From Phallus indusiatus (lineage: Eukaryota; Basidiomycota; Agaricomycetes; Phallales; Phallaceae): a stretch of 64,000 nt of DNA. The notes beneath the pieces were generated by a model, which saw only the letters and a program-made list of their open reading frames with translations, made no database searches and was not told where the DNA came from. Positions 1 to 13,232 of this stretch are shown piece by piece. Every line of letters starts with the position of its first letter. Position 1 is the first letter of the stretch. Both the position numbers and the translations under genes were made by a program. The stretch is taken from the NCBI GenBank assembly GCA_027605045.1, contig JAQFWX010000003.1:992001-1056000 (forward strand), written 5' to 3'.

Positions 1-316
1 ATAAAAGTGCCAAGGTCTCATAAATATTCTCATAAATATATTTTATTGTTGCCGAATTATTTAAGTATGCATTTCAATGATCCTTTGAATCGCGATGAAC
101 CAATTCCGCTGTGTCTGGGGATCCCTCTCAGCCAATGCGAGCCGCCCTCGCCAGTTTGGTTGGGGACATCATTCGCTTATATAATTCCGTCGGAATCCCG
201 GTCAATGACACTGTAGAAAAGCGACAGTTGCATTCGTTGCGAAAACAGGACGTCTCTCTTATACCATATCTTTCATCCTTCTTGATCCACCCAAACTCTT
301 TCTTTCCCAAAAAGTC
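1..316. other. Upstream region of biotin synthase
   Basis: AT-rich at its left end. No supportable coding sequence is seen on either strand. It should hold the promoter and 5' leader of the biotin synthase gene that begins at 317. Short open frames here show no recognisable similarity. Confidence 0.5.
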
Positions 317-1909
317 ATGCTCTCAAATGCGTTTCGCTTGCGCTCCCAGCCCAAGTTCTTTTATGCACTAGTCCGCACTCATGCAACAGTTACAACTCCT
401 GCTACCGCTTTACCGTCAAACGCGACTACCCGGTGGTCAAGAAGGGAAGTTCAGGAAATTTACGACTCGCCTTTATTAGATCTCGTGTACAAAGCCGCTT
501 CTGTACACCGGAGTCATCATGATCCTTCCAAAATACAACTCTGCACTCTGATGAACATTAAAAGTACGTGACTATTTGTTTGACCCTTCTGCAGGGCGAT
601 TAATGACTATGATTTCACTAGCTGGTGGCTGCTCCGAAGATTGTAAGAAATAAATCGCTCGTTCAAGTTTGTCAATGAATAATTCTCTCTGGCAGGTTCA
701 TATTGCTCCCAATCGTCTCGGTATTCAACACCCACGGTTGCGTCTAGACTTGTTTCAATAGAACCAGTCCTTGAGGCGGCCAGGAAAGCAAAGGAAAACG
801 GAAGTACTAGATTTTGTATGGGCGCGGCTTGGAGAGACTTGGCAGGTCGGAAGCGAGGCTTTGAAAAGATTTTGGAAATGGTTAGAGAAGTCAGAGGAAT
901 GGGGATGGAAGTATGCACTACTCTTGGCATGCTCACTCCGGAACAGGCTAAACAACTAAAAGAAGCGTATGTGTTTTTCCTTTGGGAGGTCTCAAACTTT
1001 AAAATTTAAATTTAAATAGCGGTCTCACTGCCTATAACCACAACCTTGATACATCACGAGAGTTTTATCCAAGCGTAAGAACAAATTTGATTAAACTGGA
1101 ATAATGTGTCAATAGTTTTTTTTAAATACTCAGGTCATTACAACTCGGACGTACGATGATCGGCTTGAAACAATTGCTGCAGTCAGGGAGGCTGGTATCA
1201 GCGTTTGTTCTGGTGGTATCTTGGGTTTAGGAGAGTCGGACGGCGATCGAGTTGGACTAATATGGGAGGCATCAAAGTGAGAGTTTTTTATATATTCTCG
1301 TTTTGCTTCAACATTTTTAACATAATATTTTCTAAAGCATGCCTGAGCATCCTGAATCGTTCCCTGTAAATGCGTTAGTACCTATTCCAGGGACCCCTTT
1401 AGAGAAAAACGAGGTGAGGATTCACTCGAAAATATCTTCCTCGTTTTGATAATTGACGCGCACTACCAGCCGGTTCCTCATCATACCATCGTCCGCACTA
1501 TTGCAACCGCTCGTATTGTTATGCCGAGCACTATCATCCGTCTTGCTGCTGGAAGACAACAATTGAGTGAGGCTGAACAGGCCATGTGCTTCATGGCTGG
1601 CGCTAATGCTGTATTTACTGGGGATGCAATGCTGACAACACCATGTATGTACTTCTTTCACAACTGGATAATTTTTATCTCATTATAATTTTAGGTTCAC
1701 CTTGGGACGATGTGGGTACCTTGGATGGTTGGTATACCAGATTTATGCGCTGACATTTGAAAATTTAGGATAAAGCCTTGATGGAGAGATGGGGGCTAAC
1801 TGGAATGCGAAGTTTTGAACAAGACCGTCTGAAAAAGCACGAGGACGGAATCACGGATGAATCATTATTACAGTCAACAGCTGAACCAACCACCACGTCA
1901 CACGCATAG
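317..1909 (+). CDS. BIO2: Biotin synthase (radical SAM), mitochondrial
   Basis: Converts dethiobiotin to biotin by radical-SAM sulfur insertion. Exon 1 starts at the ATG at 317 with an Arg/Ser-rich, acid-poor leader ([15 protein letters not shown]) that fits mitochondrial import. It runs into the family block around [12 protein letters not shown]. The 4Fe-4S motif GGCSEDCSYC is reassembled across an intron that splits the second Cys codon near 640-695. Further family blocks follow: [43 protein letters not shown] and GILGLGE. The C-terminal block [23 protein letters not shown] lies near 1530-1600, with GDAMLTTP after it. There are at least six introns. The other bio genes are not neighbours here. 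The identification is secure; individual splice sites are inferred by eye. Confidence 0.95.
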
Positions 1910-1944
1910 TCATATTCTTCAATTGTTTTTGGTAATTTATTATG

Positions 1945-1960
1945 TATAGATAGATAGATA
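1945..1960. repeat. Short (TAGA)n microsatellite
   Basis: About four tandem TAGA units in the 3' untranslated region just after the biotin synthase stop codon. Confidence 0.7.
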
Positions 1961-2033
1961 TTGCAAACACAAGAATTGTGGAATGTTATGCGAACATGTA
2001 GGAGGACAATTGCAAGAAAATAAAAGTCTCCCA

Positions 2034-2790
2034 TCATATTTTAGATTTTGCTTCCCTATAGGCTGTAGTTGACGGTGCTACCCCAAGGGAACCCTCAATT
2101 TTTATATCCTTGTGAATGACGGTGACTGAGCTATTTTTGAATACTACACTAATAAGGAGACTTACTTGTTCACTTGCAATGGCACGAATCATGCTCCAAT
2201 GATGTACAGCATGAAGGCTTGAGAACCATAATTCTCTGCCAAAGCTGGTTTGGAAAGCTTGCATTGTGGGGGTGACTGCATTCAACGTCATAGGCTCATC
2301 GAGGTCGACTCTTCGACCCTGAACGGTAATAAATTGCCCGCCTGACTGATCCTCCCCTTCACAGGTCTTTAACAGATCCTGTAATCGGGAGACAGTGCTA
2401 GACAGGGCCTCACAAGCGGCTGTACGAGAGGTTTCCATGGGTGTATTGCGTTTTCGAGTGTCGTAGGAAAAGATATATGGAGGACGCGAATCCAGCGCAT
2501 CAATTAGTAACTCAAAGTGATCTCGTGCATGTCTTAGATGTTTTCCTTGAAAAAAGAATGAACATTAGTTCAGAATGGTGTTTGTAGTATTATATAAAAA
2601 TTGCCAAGTCACCAATAGTCGAGCCAGGAATTGATTTACTTTCGTATGTGAGTTGGTCGTCCGAGGTAAGGTAACTACAAACTTGTAGAGCCTGCTGCAA
2701 TATGGTTTGTGATTCCTGAAGAAGGCCACTCAGACCAGAGTTTGTTGGATTTGAATTGTCAATAAACGAGGAGGAGGTTCCAGCTGACAT
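2034..2790 (-). CDS. DinB-like fold protein
   Basis: Function unknown. The ATG is placed at 2790, reading MSAGTSSSFIDNSNP. After a first intron (about 2560-2620) comes the block GKHLRHARDHFELLIDAL. Then come PPYIFSYDTRKRNTPMETSR and, later, ELWFSSLHAVHHWSMIRAIA. Histidines placed in this way are typical of the metal-binding four-helix DinB/YfiT fold, whose bacterial members include thiol-dependent transferases. A 57-nt intron after ASEQ rejoins to DIKIEGSLGVAPSTTAYREAK. That intron has no stop and is a multiple of three, so an unspliced message would stay open. The fold call is moderately sure; a reaction cannot be assigned. Confidence 0.7.
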
Positions 2791-3089
2791 ACGTATGATC
2801 GTCACTGTCTGTAACGCTATGTCACCAATTAGTGCTTTTGACCCTACGCACCACTCGCAATAGTACGTTCCTTTGTACAGGCAATATACTCGACCTTTGT
2901 ATATAGATGTGTTCAATTCACTCTCTTGCCAGTTGTTACTAGTATAGTAACATACACCATGTGATGATCACGATTACCGCTCACCCAGTGATGTATTTGT
3001 TTTTCAGCACGCCATCTTATCTTCCAATGGTGCAAACACATTCTGTATTCTGCGTATATGTATATGTGAAAATTAATCTACATAACTGG

Positions 3090-4104
3090 TTAATTACTAC
3101 TTTGAATATATTCCTCAAAATTACCCTGCCGAATAGGCACTTCGTTGACATTGCTTATTCGCCCATCACCTAATCCCCGTATAGAGAGGGAGTAAACGGC
3201 TAAAGAAGCGATATATTTTTCAGTGAGGAAAGAATGAACAAGACATGATAATGGTACCCACCTTCTTCTATTTTTCTCAACGAAGCTGTTGTTACCTCTT
3301 GCTTTGATTTTAATTCTGGAACGTACGGCGACATTGGATCCCAGGCTGAATCGCAACTATGGTGTACATGAAACGAAGTATGAAGATGATATAACTCACA
3401 AGCCTTGCATTCCCGAACAAAATTACAGATGGTTAAGGCGTTCACAAACGCGTCTCGAGAGGACAACCCTTGCGATCCAACAGAGGTGATAGCAAAACGC
3501 ATAAGCTCTCCCGTCAAGTCAGATACTCCAAGGAGATAGTCTGAATATGGAATACCGAGAGGAAAAAACTAGAGCAGGAGTGATTTCAGTGAGCGGATGT
3601 GCGGCTATCCAAGACGAACATTGAGAAAGTAGGTGATGAGCCGAACGTTACTGACATCTGCGAGGTCTTTTTGAACATCTTCAAAAGACAAAAGAGTCTG
3701 GGATTCCAAATATTTTGAAAAGGAAAGGGCTTCGATGTATTCCTGCAATCCAGGCGAAATTGCTTTGTGATGTCTCCAAAAGTTTCCGTTCTGAAGCTCA
3801 GCAGAAATCTCTTGAAAAGAACATTTGATTTCGGAAAATAATCGAGCTGTGGATCCCTGGTGGGATTTCCTCTCAGTCTCACTGACTATTTCTGAAGACC
3901 GATGAAGGGCAAAGATGACTCTTTTCGACTTGGTTGTTACTTCTCGGCTCAACTGTTCGAGATAAGAATGTATATTAAATCAGAAGCTTAGCAGGCTCTC
4001 ACTTTGATCAGCCTCTCCCGGGCGTCGTTGTACTCGTCTAATTCTTTGCGGAAGATATCGAATGCGGCGACGATTGCGTCGCGGTCGACGCGTTGGTCGT
4101 CCAT
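3090..4104 (-). CDS. Translin-associated factor X (TRAX)
   Basis: TRAX pairs with translin in the C3PO octamer, an RNA/DNA-binding endoribonuclease that helps passenger-strand and tRNA-fragment removal. The ATG at 4104 gives MDDQRVDRDAIVAAF. This is followed by the translin-family helix FRKELDEYNDARERLIK, the block LSREVTTKSKRVIFALHR (across an intron), and SPGLQEYIEALSF. Then comes the hallmark DYLLGVSDLTGELMRFA, and the last helices KKIEE-type block ending AVYSLSIRG. At least four introns are present. An upstream 5' leader intron is possible, because a branch-like TTACTAA and an acceptor precede the ATG. Translin itself is not in this window. Human-type TRAX starts at a similar distance before the first helix. 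Confidence 0.88.
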
Positions 4105-4230
4105 TTTGGATTTGACTGTGTCGCGGATCAAAGCAGGACCCTGGAATAATTTAGTAAGTCCCTTATACATGTTACGCCTCGTTACGATTTTATTTATAGC
4201 GTCTATAATATAAAAATATCCTTGCGGGAA

Positions 4231-4264
4231 TAGTAATAATAAATAATAAATAATAAAATAATAA
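4231..4264. repeat. AT-rich (AATAAT)n tract
   Basis: A run of imperfect TAA/AATAAT units in the short divergent spacer between TRAX (-) and the HIT gene (+). It may lie in the shared promoter. Confidence 0.6.
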
Positions 4265-4306
4265 CCATGATAACTCAATACATTCACTTCTTCTCCTCGT
4301 CCCTCC

Positions 4307-5202
4307 ATGTCAATGTTCGCCCCAAAGCCAGGCTGCCCCATGTGTGGCATCGTCAGGGCTGCGTCACTTGAACCTGTGGATAGTTTTAGACCTTCTGCAA
4401 CAAGCACCGGTAATTCAAAGTCGGGCAAACCGGAAATTCTTTGGAGAGATGACAACTTCACCGCATACCTCGAGAAAGAAAATCCAGTTTCAAGCCTCGG
4501 TCACGTCGTCATTGTGTTCAAGTAATATACTCCTTTTCTCTTTCATATATTATTATCCGTCACTCAAAGAATTCACGTTAGTTTGCATGTTCCTTCCATC
4601 TACTCTCTCGTGCGTTTGTCGCATTTGTTCTTTGTCTTGTTTCTCCTTTGTACTCATTTTCCTCCAATAAGTCTTCCAGTGATCTACCTCTTCTCGCCAA
4701 GATTCACCATCGCGCAAAGCAGTTGCTCCATATGATTCGTCGCCCTCAGAGCTCTCAGTCTACTACGCCCATCTCGTCCTCTTCTACCCCTCTCAATATT
4801 GGCTTCATTACTTCTCCCTTCAAAGACAGCAAAATCCCAGTTGCAGATCATCTTCATGCTCACGCTTACATTGGTCAACCCGACTTGGCAGGCTGGTGGA
4901 GACGCATTGCTTATTCCCATGTCGGTTGGTATGCTATCGAAGATCTCATGGCAGAAATCCGGTCAGTCGTGTTTTATTTCTCGGTCGTTTATCAATTCAC
5001 GCTTGGCCTTTTTGTTTACAGGGAATCCACCTCTAATAATCGCGTAAAGTCGGGGTACACAAATCGCGGTCCTGCGCCTATCGACTCCGTCCCCGATGCT
5101 GGAGCTCGTACGGGGAGACCGGACGGTATCGAAACTACATCTCCAAGTCTAGGAATCGATGACCTAGAAAGCGGCGAACTTGCTAGTCCTCGTTCTCCCT
5201 AG
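4307..5202 (+). CDS. HIT (histidine triad) family protein
   Basis: A putative nucleotide hydrolase or transferase of the HIT superfamily. The ATG at 4307 begins MSMFAPKPGCPMCGIV, and its Cys pair could bind zinc. Exon 1 ends in LGHVVIVF. A 28-nt exon (about 4577-4604) then supplies NLHVPSIYSL, and exon 3 continues SSSDLPLLAKIHHRAKQLL. The catalytic triad block is DHLHAHAYIG, preceded by a loop rich in Ser and Thr. Further family-like sequence is GWYAIEDLMAEIRE. The tail (GARTGRPDGIETTSPS, then ESGELASPRSP) is typical of the fungal branch and probably disordered. The gene is divergent from TRAX and convergent with BLM10. The family is secure; substrate unknown. Confidence 0.88.
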
Positions 5203-5475
5203 TTTGTATCCCATCCAGGAGTTATTTCTCAGTTCATTCACAATTAGTATTGACATCATCATGAGACTATGTAGCATAGCCAAAGTACACCACCATTTCC
5301 GTCTCTTAACATTTTTTGTTCTGGCTCGTTGTCGCCACCCTTGTTTTGGTTCAAACTTAAATCAATATACCAATAAGAGGAAAATAGGATGGTCGTAATT
5401 TTATTTAATAATCAAGAAGGAGAAGCCTGAACTCTATCATCTAAGAATTATGAATGAATACACAAAACTAGTGAC

Positions 5476-8400
5476 TTATGCGTAGTAAGTATTTCCAGAA
5501 AGCATAGTAGATAATGTAGATAACTCTTCTTCTGTAAAATGTGTGATGTCCTCTTGCCATGTATCTGTATGGCTTTTTCTAAAATCCGACGCACATTTAC
5601 GGACAGTACCAGCTAGTGGCGGAGGATCGTAAACGTGTTCAGCCAGAACTTTCGTTAGAAGTTCAGGCATCCATGGTTCAATAGTATACGGGAAGGCGTC
5701 AACCAAGGCGCAAATCCCAATTAGAGCCCCATGCACTTTTCGAAGTGCTTCGTGATACGCGGGAGAGTCTCGATTTGGAAGCTTTCCTTGGGATATTTCA
5801 ACGAACCGTTTTTTAAGCGCCAGTATAGGATCCTTTGGAGACGATCTTAAAATTCCACTTAGTGTCCTAAATGCCAAAAACCGTTTAGGCACACTGTCCG
5901 GATCTGGAGAAAAAGAAAAAGAGACGAAGCCCTTACATTCCAGCAGTTTCTCTAACTTCTATCTTTTCATCGTCAAGTGACACGGAAACAACCTTTTGAT
6001 TTGCGTCAATATTTATTGTGAAACACGTGTTCAAACACCCTCACATCCAAAATTTCCCTTATAGCGTGGTCATCTGATAGTAAATATCCACCTTGTCGAA
6101 AGCACCATATTTGTAACAGCTGAAGGGCGTTAAGCCTAGTCCTATAGGATGGTGATAGCTTTATAGCACTAAAAATGTGGCCTAATAACGGACGGATGAG
6201 GTCGACGGGCGGAGTCACCCCACACATTCGAACCAAAAGCCGACTGCTTCTCGCCGCTAACTCATCGTTATCATTTACTTCTCCGAATCGAAACAATTCA
6301 GGCTTTACAATTCATAATCAAACAGGTTTCGATACGCTGCTGTTCGAAAAATATACGCACCATCAATGGAAGGATGTAATCAAATGCAGACACTGCTTGA
6401 ACGTCACGGATGGCTAGGGAAAGCCATTTGCACACCAAAATACCCACACGATCGTAGGTAGACTCAAATGCTCGAGGGCCAGGAATTCGCTCTTCTCGCC
6501 AAATTGGAAATTGATTAATGAGGTACTGAACCCGGCCCGCATGATATTGACTCCTTACACCCAATAAATCAAAATCCAGAGGCAGAACTCGTGCTTCTTT
6601 TACGAGACAAGATGCACTAAGGACCGAGGGTCTTGGTCTCCACTAATGAAGGTCATGTCAGCTACTTCACTTCAGCGGAAATTTGAGCTTGACTTACGGT
6701 TAATTTGGTGGTCAGCGCAAAGGCTTCGGCTATGCAGCCCCTCACTCATCATGTTCACTGGCCAACTCCTTCCAGTAACGATCGATTGTGGTATCAACCC
6801 ACGCGGTAAATTTCCAGCCCATTTGCTCGGCCAGCCCGTGGAGAAAAGAGGCTGCTTTAATGGCTTCGAATGAACTTGCACCATTGAAATCTGTCGTCTC
6901 GAAATTCTCGACAACATAATTGACCAATGGTGCAAAGCGACGAGGATCCCGATGCCATGAAACATACTATAACATGTACACAATCAAATCGCTGTCGTAG
7001 ATTTGAAATCAATGAATACCTCTATAAATGATGTCCAGACAGCAAGTGTGTCTGGCTTTACATTCCTACCCAACATACGAGGGAACAGAGGCGTAAGCCA
7101 TGCCCACAATCGTGCTTGACTCTCCTGAGCCCAGTGTTTCGAACCTCCTATAACGCCTGCAAGTAGCTCAGCAGCTGCTCTTTGTTTGTTTTGATCATCC
7201 GTCTTCAGAACTTTGAGCACCACCTTCTGAAAGCTAGATAAAGGCGCATCGAAAAGCAATTGAACTATCCTGGTGTCAGTTTTGTACGTAAACAGTGAAG
7301 GCTAATGAACAATCACATATGGATTTTGTGCATGAAATATTATCAGTCGTCAGACTTCGCTGATTGGTTTCCTCAGCAAAGAAAGTTGACATTGATTCCC
7401 AAAAATCTTCTGTGCAACATGTCTTCATTAGTATCTCAACCGCTGCGGCATTATCCGACGTCCAGGGTAAAGAGTCGGAGTGGGTTGGTGGAGGTGCTAA
7501 ATAACGTTCATCCACACTATCCCATACCAACCACCCAACTTTCATACGATCCTTCAAAGAGGAGTTTTCCGTGCGACCAACGGGTCCAAAGTTTCCCGAA
7601 ACGCTAATAAAAGCTTCTGGGTGTATTGTTCGGATGGATCATCAATTGCGACTAAGACTTTTAAAGGGTTGCGATTAATTCCTAAAGCAAGATCCCTTGG
7701 ATCGGCTCTGCAGAATGTTCGCAATTTGATATATCGCGAAGCTGAGAAGTGTTACTTTCAATCATGTGGTTAAAGCAGTGAGTAACGTTTATTACCTTTC
7801 ATTACACTTCGGATAGCATAATATCGCATACTCGGATTGGTGTCAGTAACTTTTTCGAGGAACTACGGGAGTCATTAACAATATCCCATTCATTGATTGA
7901 ATCGAATACACACATATAATAATTGGGGCCCATGGATGGGAACATCGCGGCGTATGAGGGTTCTCAAAAGCCGAAGAGCGACAATGGAATATTTCCAATG
8001 CGTTTGAGGACTCTCCGCAATTTTTGTGAGAGAGGCTGTCTAAAGGCATACGTTAGCGATTTGTCATTTTTTTTTCTGCCGATATACGCACTAAATCCAT
8101 CATAGAACGTTTATCCGATTCTACTCGTTGTCTAGTGTGAAGTCGGGCCTTTTCCACAAGATTATCATCGATTAAATGGTTTGGCAAAGCAGCTTCCAAG
8201 GCGTTGACTGCGCGAGACAGGGTTGAAGAGTCCAAGTCGTAGACGATATATGATGGCTCATTGAATTGTCCAAGACAGTTGTCTATAATCGTAGCGACAC
8301 ATTTTTGTATAGAGGACTCTTCGTATGCCTGACAAGAGAATATTTTTCGGATAAAAGGAAGAATCAAAGATGGTTCTGAGCTATGGTAAAAAAAAGGGGG

Positions 8401-11400
8401 GCAAGGGTTTTCAGGGTCAAACATACCTGACATCGCATATTGCGCAAAGGAGGGAGCATTCAATAGCCAAAGGGCTCCTTTAACCCGATGGTCAGGGGCA
8501 TCGAGAGTCAGCGTGTCATACAGTTTTGGTAGTGTTCGTCGACGGACCCCATCGTAAGACTGAAAAAGTATAGACATTAAATTGTGTTTAAGGGCGCAAA
8601 TAAATGTCTGTACTTTGCAAATGTCTTCTAGCAATGTTTGACCCGACGATCTGACTGAAAAGGTATGTAAATTTTTTTTAAAAAGGTGCAAGTAAATAAT
8701 CCATACTTGTTGAGTAATGCCACAAACACCTTAAAAGACTATGAAGATCTAAATGAGGGCGGTTGAAGTTCTCAGTACGTACCACTCCAAAATTTCGTCA
8801 ATTATGTTGTCCTGAAGAGGTCCACGAAACCGCTCGACACTGTTCCACCGTAGTCTAGCGGCATGATAAAATCTGCATACAAAACTTAGCCCTGCGCAAT
8901 TAGACATTTACCCAATGGAGTACATACTGGGCCTTGCGTACATATAGCGCCCGGGGCCAGACTTTTTGACCAATGTGCTGAAGAGCGAGATTGTACTCCG
9001 CCTCATATCGATCCCGTAGGGTGTTATAGTTATCCCTATCCCCATAATCCAGCATAAATGTCCGCATGGATCGCAGTAACGCTTGGGATGATGCGAAGGT
9101 ACTTTCCGGTCCCTTACTTCGAAGAAAACGACTAGACGCTAAAAGTACCTCGCCGAATTCTTGACGCAAATCAGTTATGTATGAATATCTTGGGTCGCCG
9201 GAGTAGAGGCTAAAGCCGGCGGATAGTGGCTCTACGATGGCGATGAACTCCGGAATTTCGTTTCTGCAGTTGCCCATAAGTGAAGAAAATAATTGCTTTT
9301 TGTAAGACATACAATATATCACTTGTCTTTAACGACTCGGCTAGCAAATCTTGGGAAGGGACATATTCTCTCCAGAATGTTGCAATACCTGCGAAAGCAC
9401 TCCGAACGAAACTCATATGTCTAGAATTCAGTATCAGTAAAATATCAATGCATGTTTGATAAATAGGTGTCGGCTACCTGCAAAAGTCGTTCTGCCAAAC
9501 GCCCGGATCTTCATAATCCTGCAAAAGCAGTTTTTTTATGGTGTCGAGGCTCGGCCTGATGATGGTAGAAAAGATATCCAATGCAAATTCGATTTCTGCA
9601 TCTGATGGAGTGTGCCAGCTGATCTATAAAAAATGAATACTCCCTAGCACGCGCATACATATAAAAATGCTTACCTTTGCTTGACCGGGTTCATAAAGTT
9701 TTCCCCAGTGCAGATAGTGTGACTTCCGGAAACCTAGTCGATTTTTCAGGAATTAATTCGATGTAAATTACTTGACTGGATACCTACTTTCGTCACACCA
9801 CTCGTCAGGATTTACAAACCTTGTCTCAGTAGGGTAAACAGAGGTCAAAGAAGTCATCACTGTTGAAAGGAATTTACTTGCACGAGAAAAACCCCTCTTG
9901 GAAAAGGTCTTCCTCTGAAGCAAAAGCAGCAAATCCATCAGTTCTTTCTTATGAGGTAAAAGCTTTGATAGTTTTGAATAAGAATGAAGGATTTGAGGGA
10001 TTTGTAAGTGTTCTCACCGCCTTTCCATCGCTAAAGACAAGTTCTTAGTGAGTGAGTTGTGATAGTGAGTGAATTAGGAACGTACCTCCGTACAAGTCCT
10101 CGTACAATCCCCAAGGCTTATTGAAGTTTTATCAGCGAAGATCATAAAAATACCGGGTTCACTTACTCCAATGAAAAGTAGCGTCGGACGGTAGAGGAGC
10201 GGAATTCGTGGAAGTTGTTCTAATTGATGAGGCACCATTTTGTAGCTCGATTTTAATGCTCCTCAAACAAAAGGGCATGAACTTCTCAAGCGCCTTTGAA
10301 GGGTTAGCATGTGCGACGCATTCTACTAGTCGATGAACGGCATGAACGCAATTCGGCCGCACAGTCGTGCTTGCATAATCATATACAAGACTTAACACGA
10401 GGTCGTATAGGGTGTCCGAAAGGTGAATACAAACTTGACTGCAGGCTTCAATAACAGCATCGACAACTATATAAGTCATGTTCATTGAAGTGCATTCTGC
10501 ACTCAAGAAAGCTACAGCACTCACTTTCTGTTTCACTGCTGGATCGAACTTCTGTTCCATTATCCCACGGCAGATTTTCAAAAAGTAAGATTACACGGCG
10601 AATAAATGCTGCAGTCCAGCCGGGGAATTCTCCTGATGATTCTTTGAGCAATGCGTCTTCATGGAATTTGCTTAAATCGATGCCGTCGCTTTCAGCCGGT
10701 GTTTTCACATCCATTCCATCAATTACATTCGCAAAAAAGTCATCCGCCCGTGGGTTTCCATTGACTTGAGCGTTGATGTCTTCAGTTAGATCCCCGAGCT
10801 TGATACATTGAGACATCTCAACGAGAAAAGCAGCGGTGCAAAGCTATGATGGCGAAATGAACCATAATCAAACCTTCAACGAAACAAACGACATACGGTT
10901 TTGGTGGGATCGTTCTAAAAAGTTTGGTAACAACTGCATAGAGAAATGAACGAAATTTCATACCAAGTCAATACCAGGTAACAACAGATTCAGAATAGGA
11001 AGGAGGTGTTTGGAGCCAGGATAATATATTTCGCGACTGGTCAAAGACAAGGTGATAGCACCCAAGGCTTTAATGATAGCCGTAGTGCGGCGAGTCTGCG
11101 GACTTCAGTATCAGCTTTTTATCAAAATGAAGGCATTACCTCAACCAAAGTCTCCAGTGAAGGTATAGCACGTTCCAAGATAGGTTGCAAAATCAAATCG
11201 GGTTCCATTATAGTCATACTTTTGAAGCATGATTGAATATTAGATACGGTCATTGAATCACGAGAAAACATGGCCAAGAGAGCCGGTGTTCTCAGGCATC
11301 GAACCAATTCGCGTTTAATTAGAGGAGTGAGTCGACGTTCCTGATTATAATAAACTTCTGAACGAGCCCAAATAACAAAAAGCTTACCATACTAGTTTTA

Positions 11401-13232
11401 CAGTCGGCTTTTTGTTCAGAATACCAGCCTAAGGGTATCAGTCAGTTGAATGAAGCACGGTTTTATGACGAGATTCTACGTTTATTGAATTCTGAGGCAA
11501 TGTATTTTATGAAGGCACTCAGATCGGAGGTCCAGGTACCAGAAGTAGACGGGTGAAAGAAGCTTTCGGTGGATGTAATCATCCGAGATAGTGAGTCAAG
11601 AGCTTTGCATCCCGCAAGATAAGACCTTCCGTCCCCAGGAGACGGTGTTCTCGAAGGGAAATAGTCAGCATCCACCCCGTTTTCGGTCGTTGGAGCTTGA
11701 CTATCCTGGAACATGGAATAAACTATTATTTTTGCCAGGGAGTCTACAAGATGGTAAGCAGTGAAAAAAATCGGCTATTACAAATTCTCACAAATGCGCC
11801 ATGTGGCTTTTGGAAGACGACTGATCTCAAATCCAGCTTGATTATCTGCAGTAGATCCTGTGGTCAAGGATCCCGCGTCCGCAAGGGAAATTTCTAGGCG
11901 GTGCTTGGATCATTATGGACAGTGAATTACTTTGCATAACATACCCATACTTGTCAAACACTTTGACATAATAACGGCCCATTGCGCATCGGTAAAGATG
12001 CCGACATCTTTGAAAAGACCGCACCATTCACCACCTGTCTCTAAATCGTCCTTGTTCCATTTCGGGCGTCTTTCTCCATCGCTCTGGGCATCATCCGGTA
12101 TGGACGAAAGTAGAGTCGGATCACTAAGGGTTGGGTCGACATGCATCTCGGCGAGTTGCCCCAAGAAAGACCTATAAATCAGACGTATATGCCCAAGGAT
12201 AACTCTCGCATTATAATATTCACTCACAACATCCTTTCGTCCCATTTATGGGAATTGATACTATCCCACATTCGGAACATCAATGGAAGGTAGTATTGGG
12301 GATGGGAGAGAGGTAGAAAGGTCACTAAATAATATTGAGTTGCTAACATACTCTGTGTGGATTATAAGCAAGGAAATTCCAGTGGTGACTTGAGGTTGAC
12401 CCACATCGAGCGAGGTACCATTCATTAAAGGAAGAAAAGTTTCGAGCATGTCTTCAATGGAAGCTGGATGAAAAAACCGACGGCACTTCTCAGCAATGTA
12501 TCCCATATAGTAGGGCACTTGACTAGAAGTAATTGTTGGTAATTTTCTCATGACGTTGATACAGTTGAAATTCCGTGCCTTAATTCGAATTGTCTTCTGG
12601 TGAGAAATAAATCTTTTTTGAGTATTTCAAAGATTGGCCTCCAGGGGAGTCTTAAGTCACGGATGGATATTTTGCGTTTAGAGTGAAGCAAAACCGACAA
12701 ACCATCCACCCAGGTTGATAGGAGGTGTGAAGGCATTCCAGGAAGGACGCAAAGCTCATAGTACAATCTGGCAAGAAGGATTCGTTTTTTCAGGGGGACA
12801 GGATATTTAAGCATTAACCAACTGCATAAATTTATCAGAACAGCAAGTCGAGTTGAAAGTAAGGGGTCAAAGCGAACAGGTCAATCATACTATCCCACTG
12901 TAGTAACCCATGTTCAAAGTCCTTGGCTTTTATGCACTGTAATATCCAATTTTTAGGCAATATATAAATAAAAGCAATGCATAGAAACGTACCTGAACAA
13001 TACGCATGAGGTACATATCTAGCAAATTCTGCATAGTAGAGTTTGACTCAACGGAATAAGGCAGCGAAGCAGCATAGGCTTTTAACCTATCCAAAGCGAC
13101 GCTGTCATCTCCGGGGCTTTCGTCTGCTAATGTTGAAGTGTCGCATGAAATATGGAGATTCTCAATGTCTAGAGAATCAGAAGTCGACGCGAACATGACG
13201 GCAGAAACAACAAGCGCTTGCGCCAAGGCCAT
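5476..13232 (-). CDS. BLM10: Proteasome activator BLM10 / PA200
   Basis: A very large HEAT-repeat ring that caps the 20S proteasome and supports assembly, histone turnover and peptide hydrolysis. The ATG at 13232 gives MALAQALVVSAVMFAS. Conserved N-terminal sequence follows: LKAYAASLPYSVESN, then FEHGLLQWDSMIDLF and PYYMGYIAEKCRRFFHPA. In the C-terminal half are NKQRAAAELLAG and GSKHWAQESQARLWAWLTPLFPRM, and the last exon reads TWQEDITHFTEEELSTLS. The protein ends in TYYA. A Hb-Y-X type tail of this kind inserts into the alpha-ring pockets. At least 20 exons are needed. One boundary near 12523-12578 works only with a GC-AG intron. The gene is convergent with the HIT gene and tandem with the unknown gene upstream. 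Identification is secure; the exon map is approximate. Confidence 0.93.
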
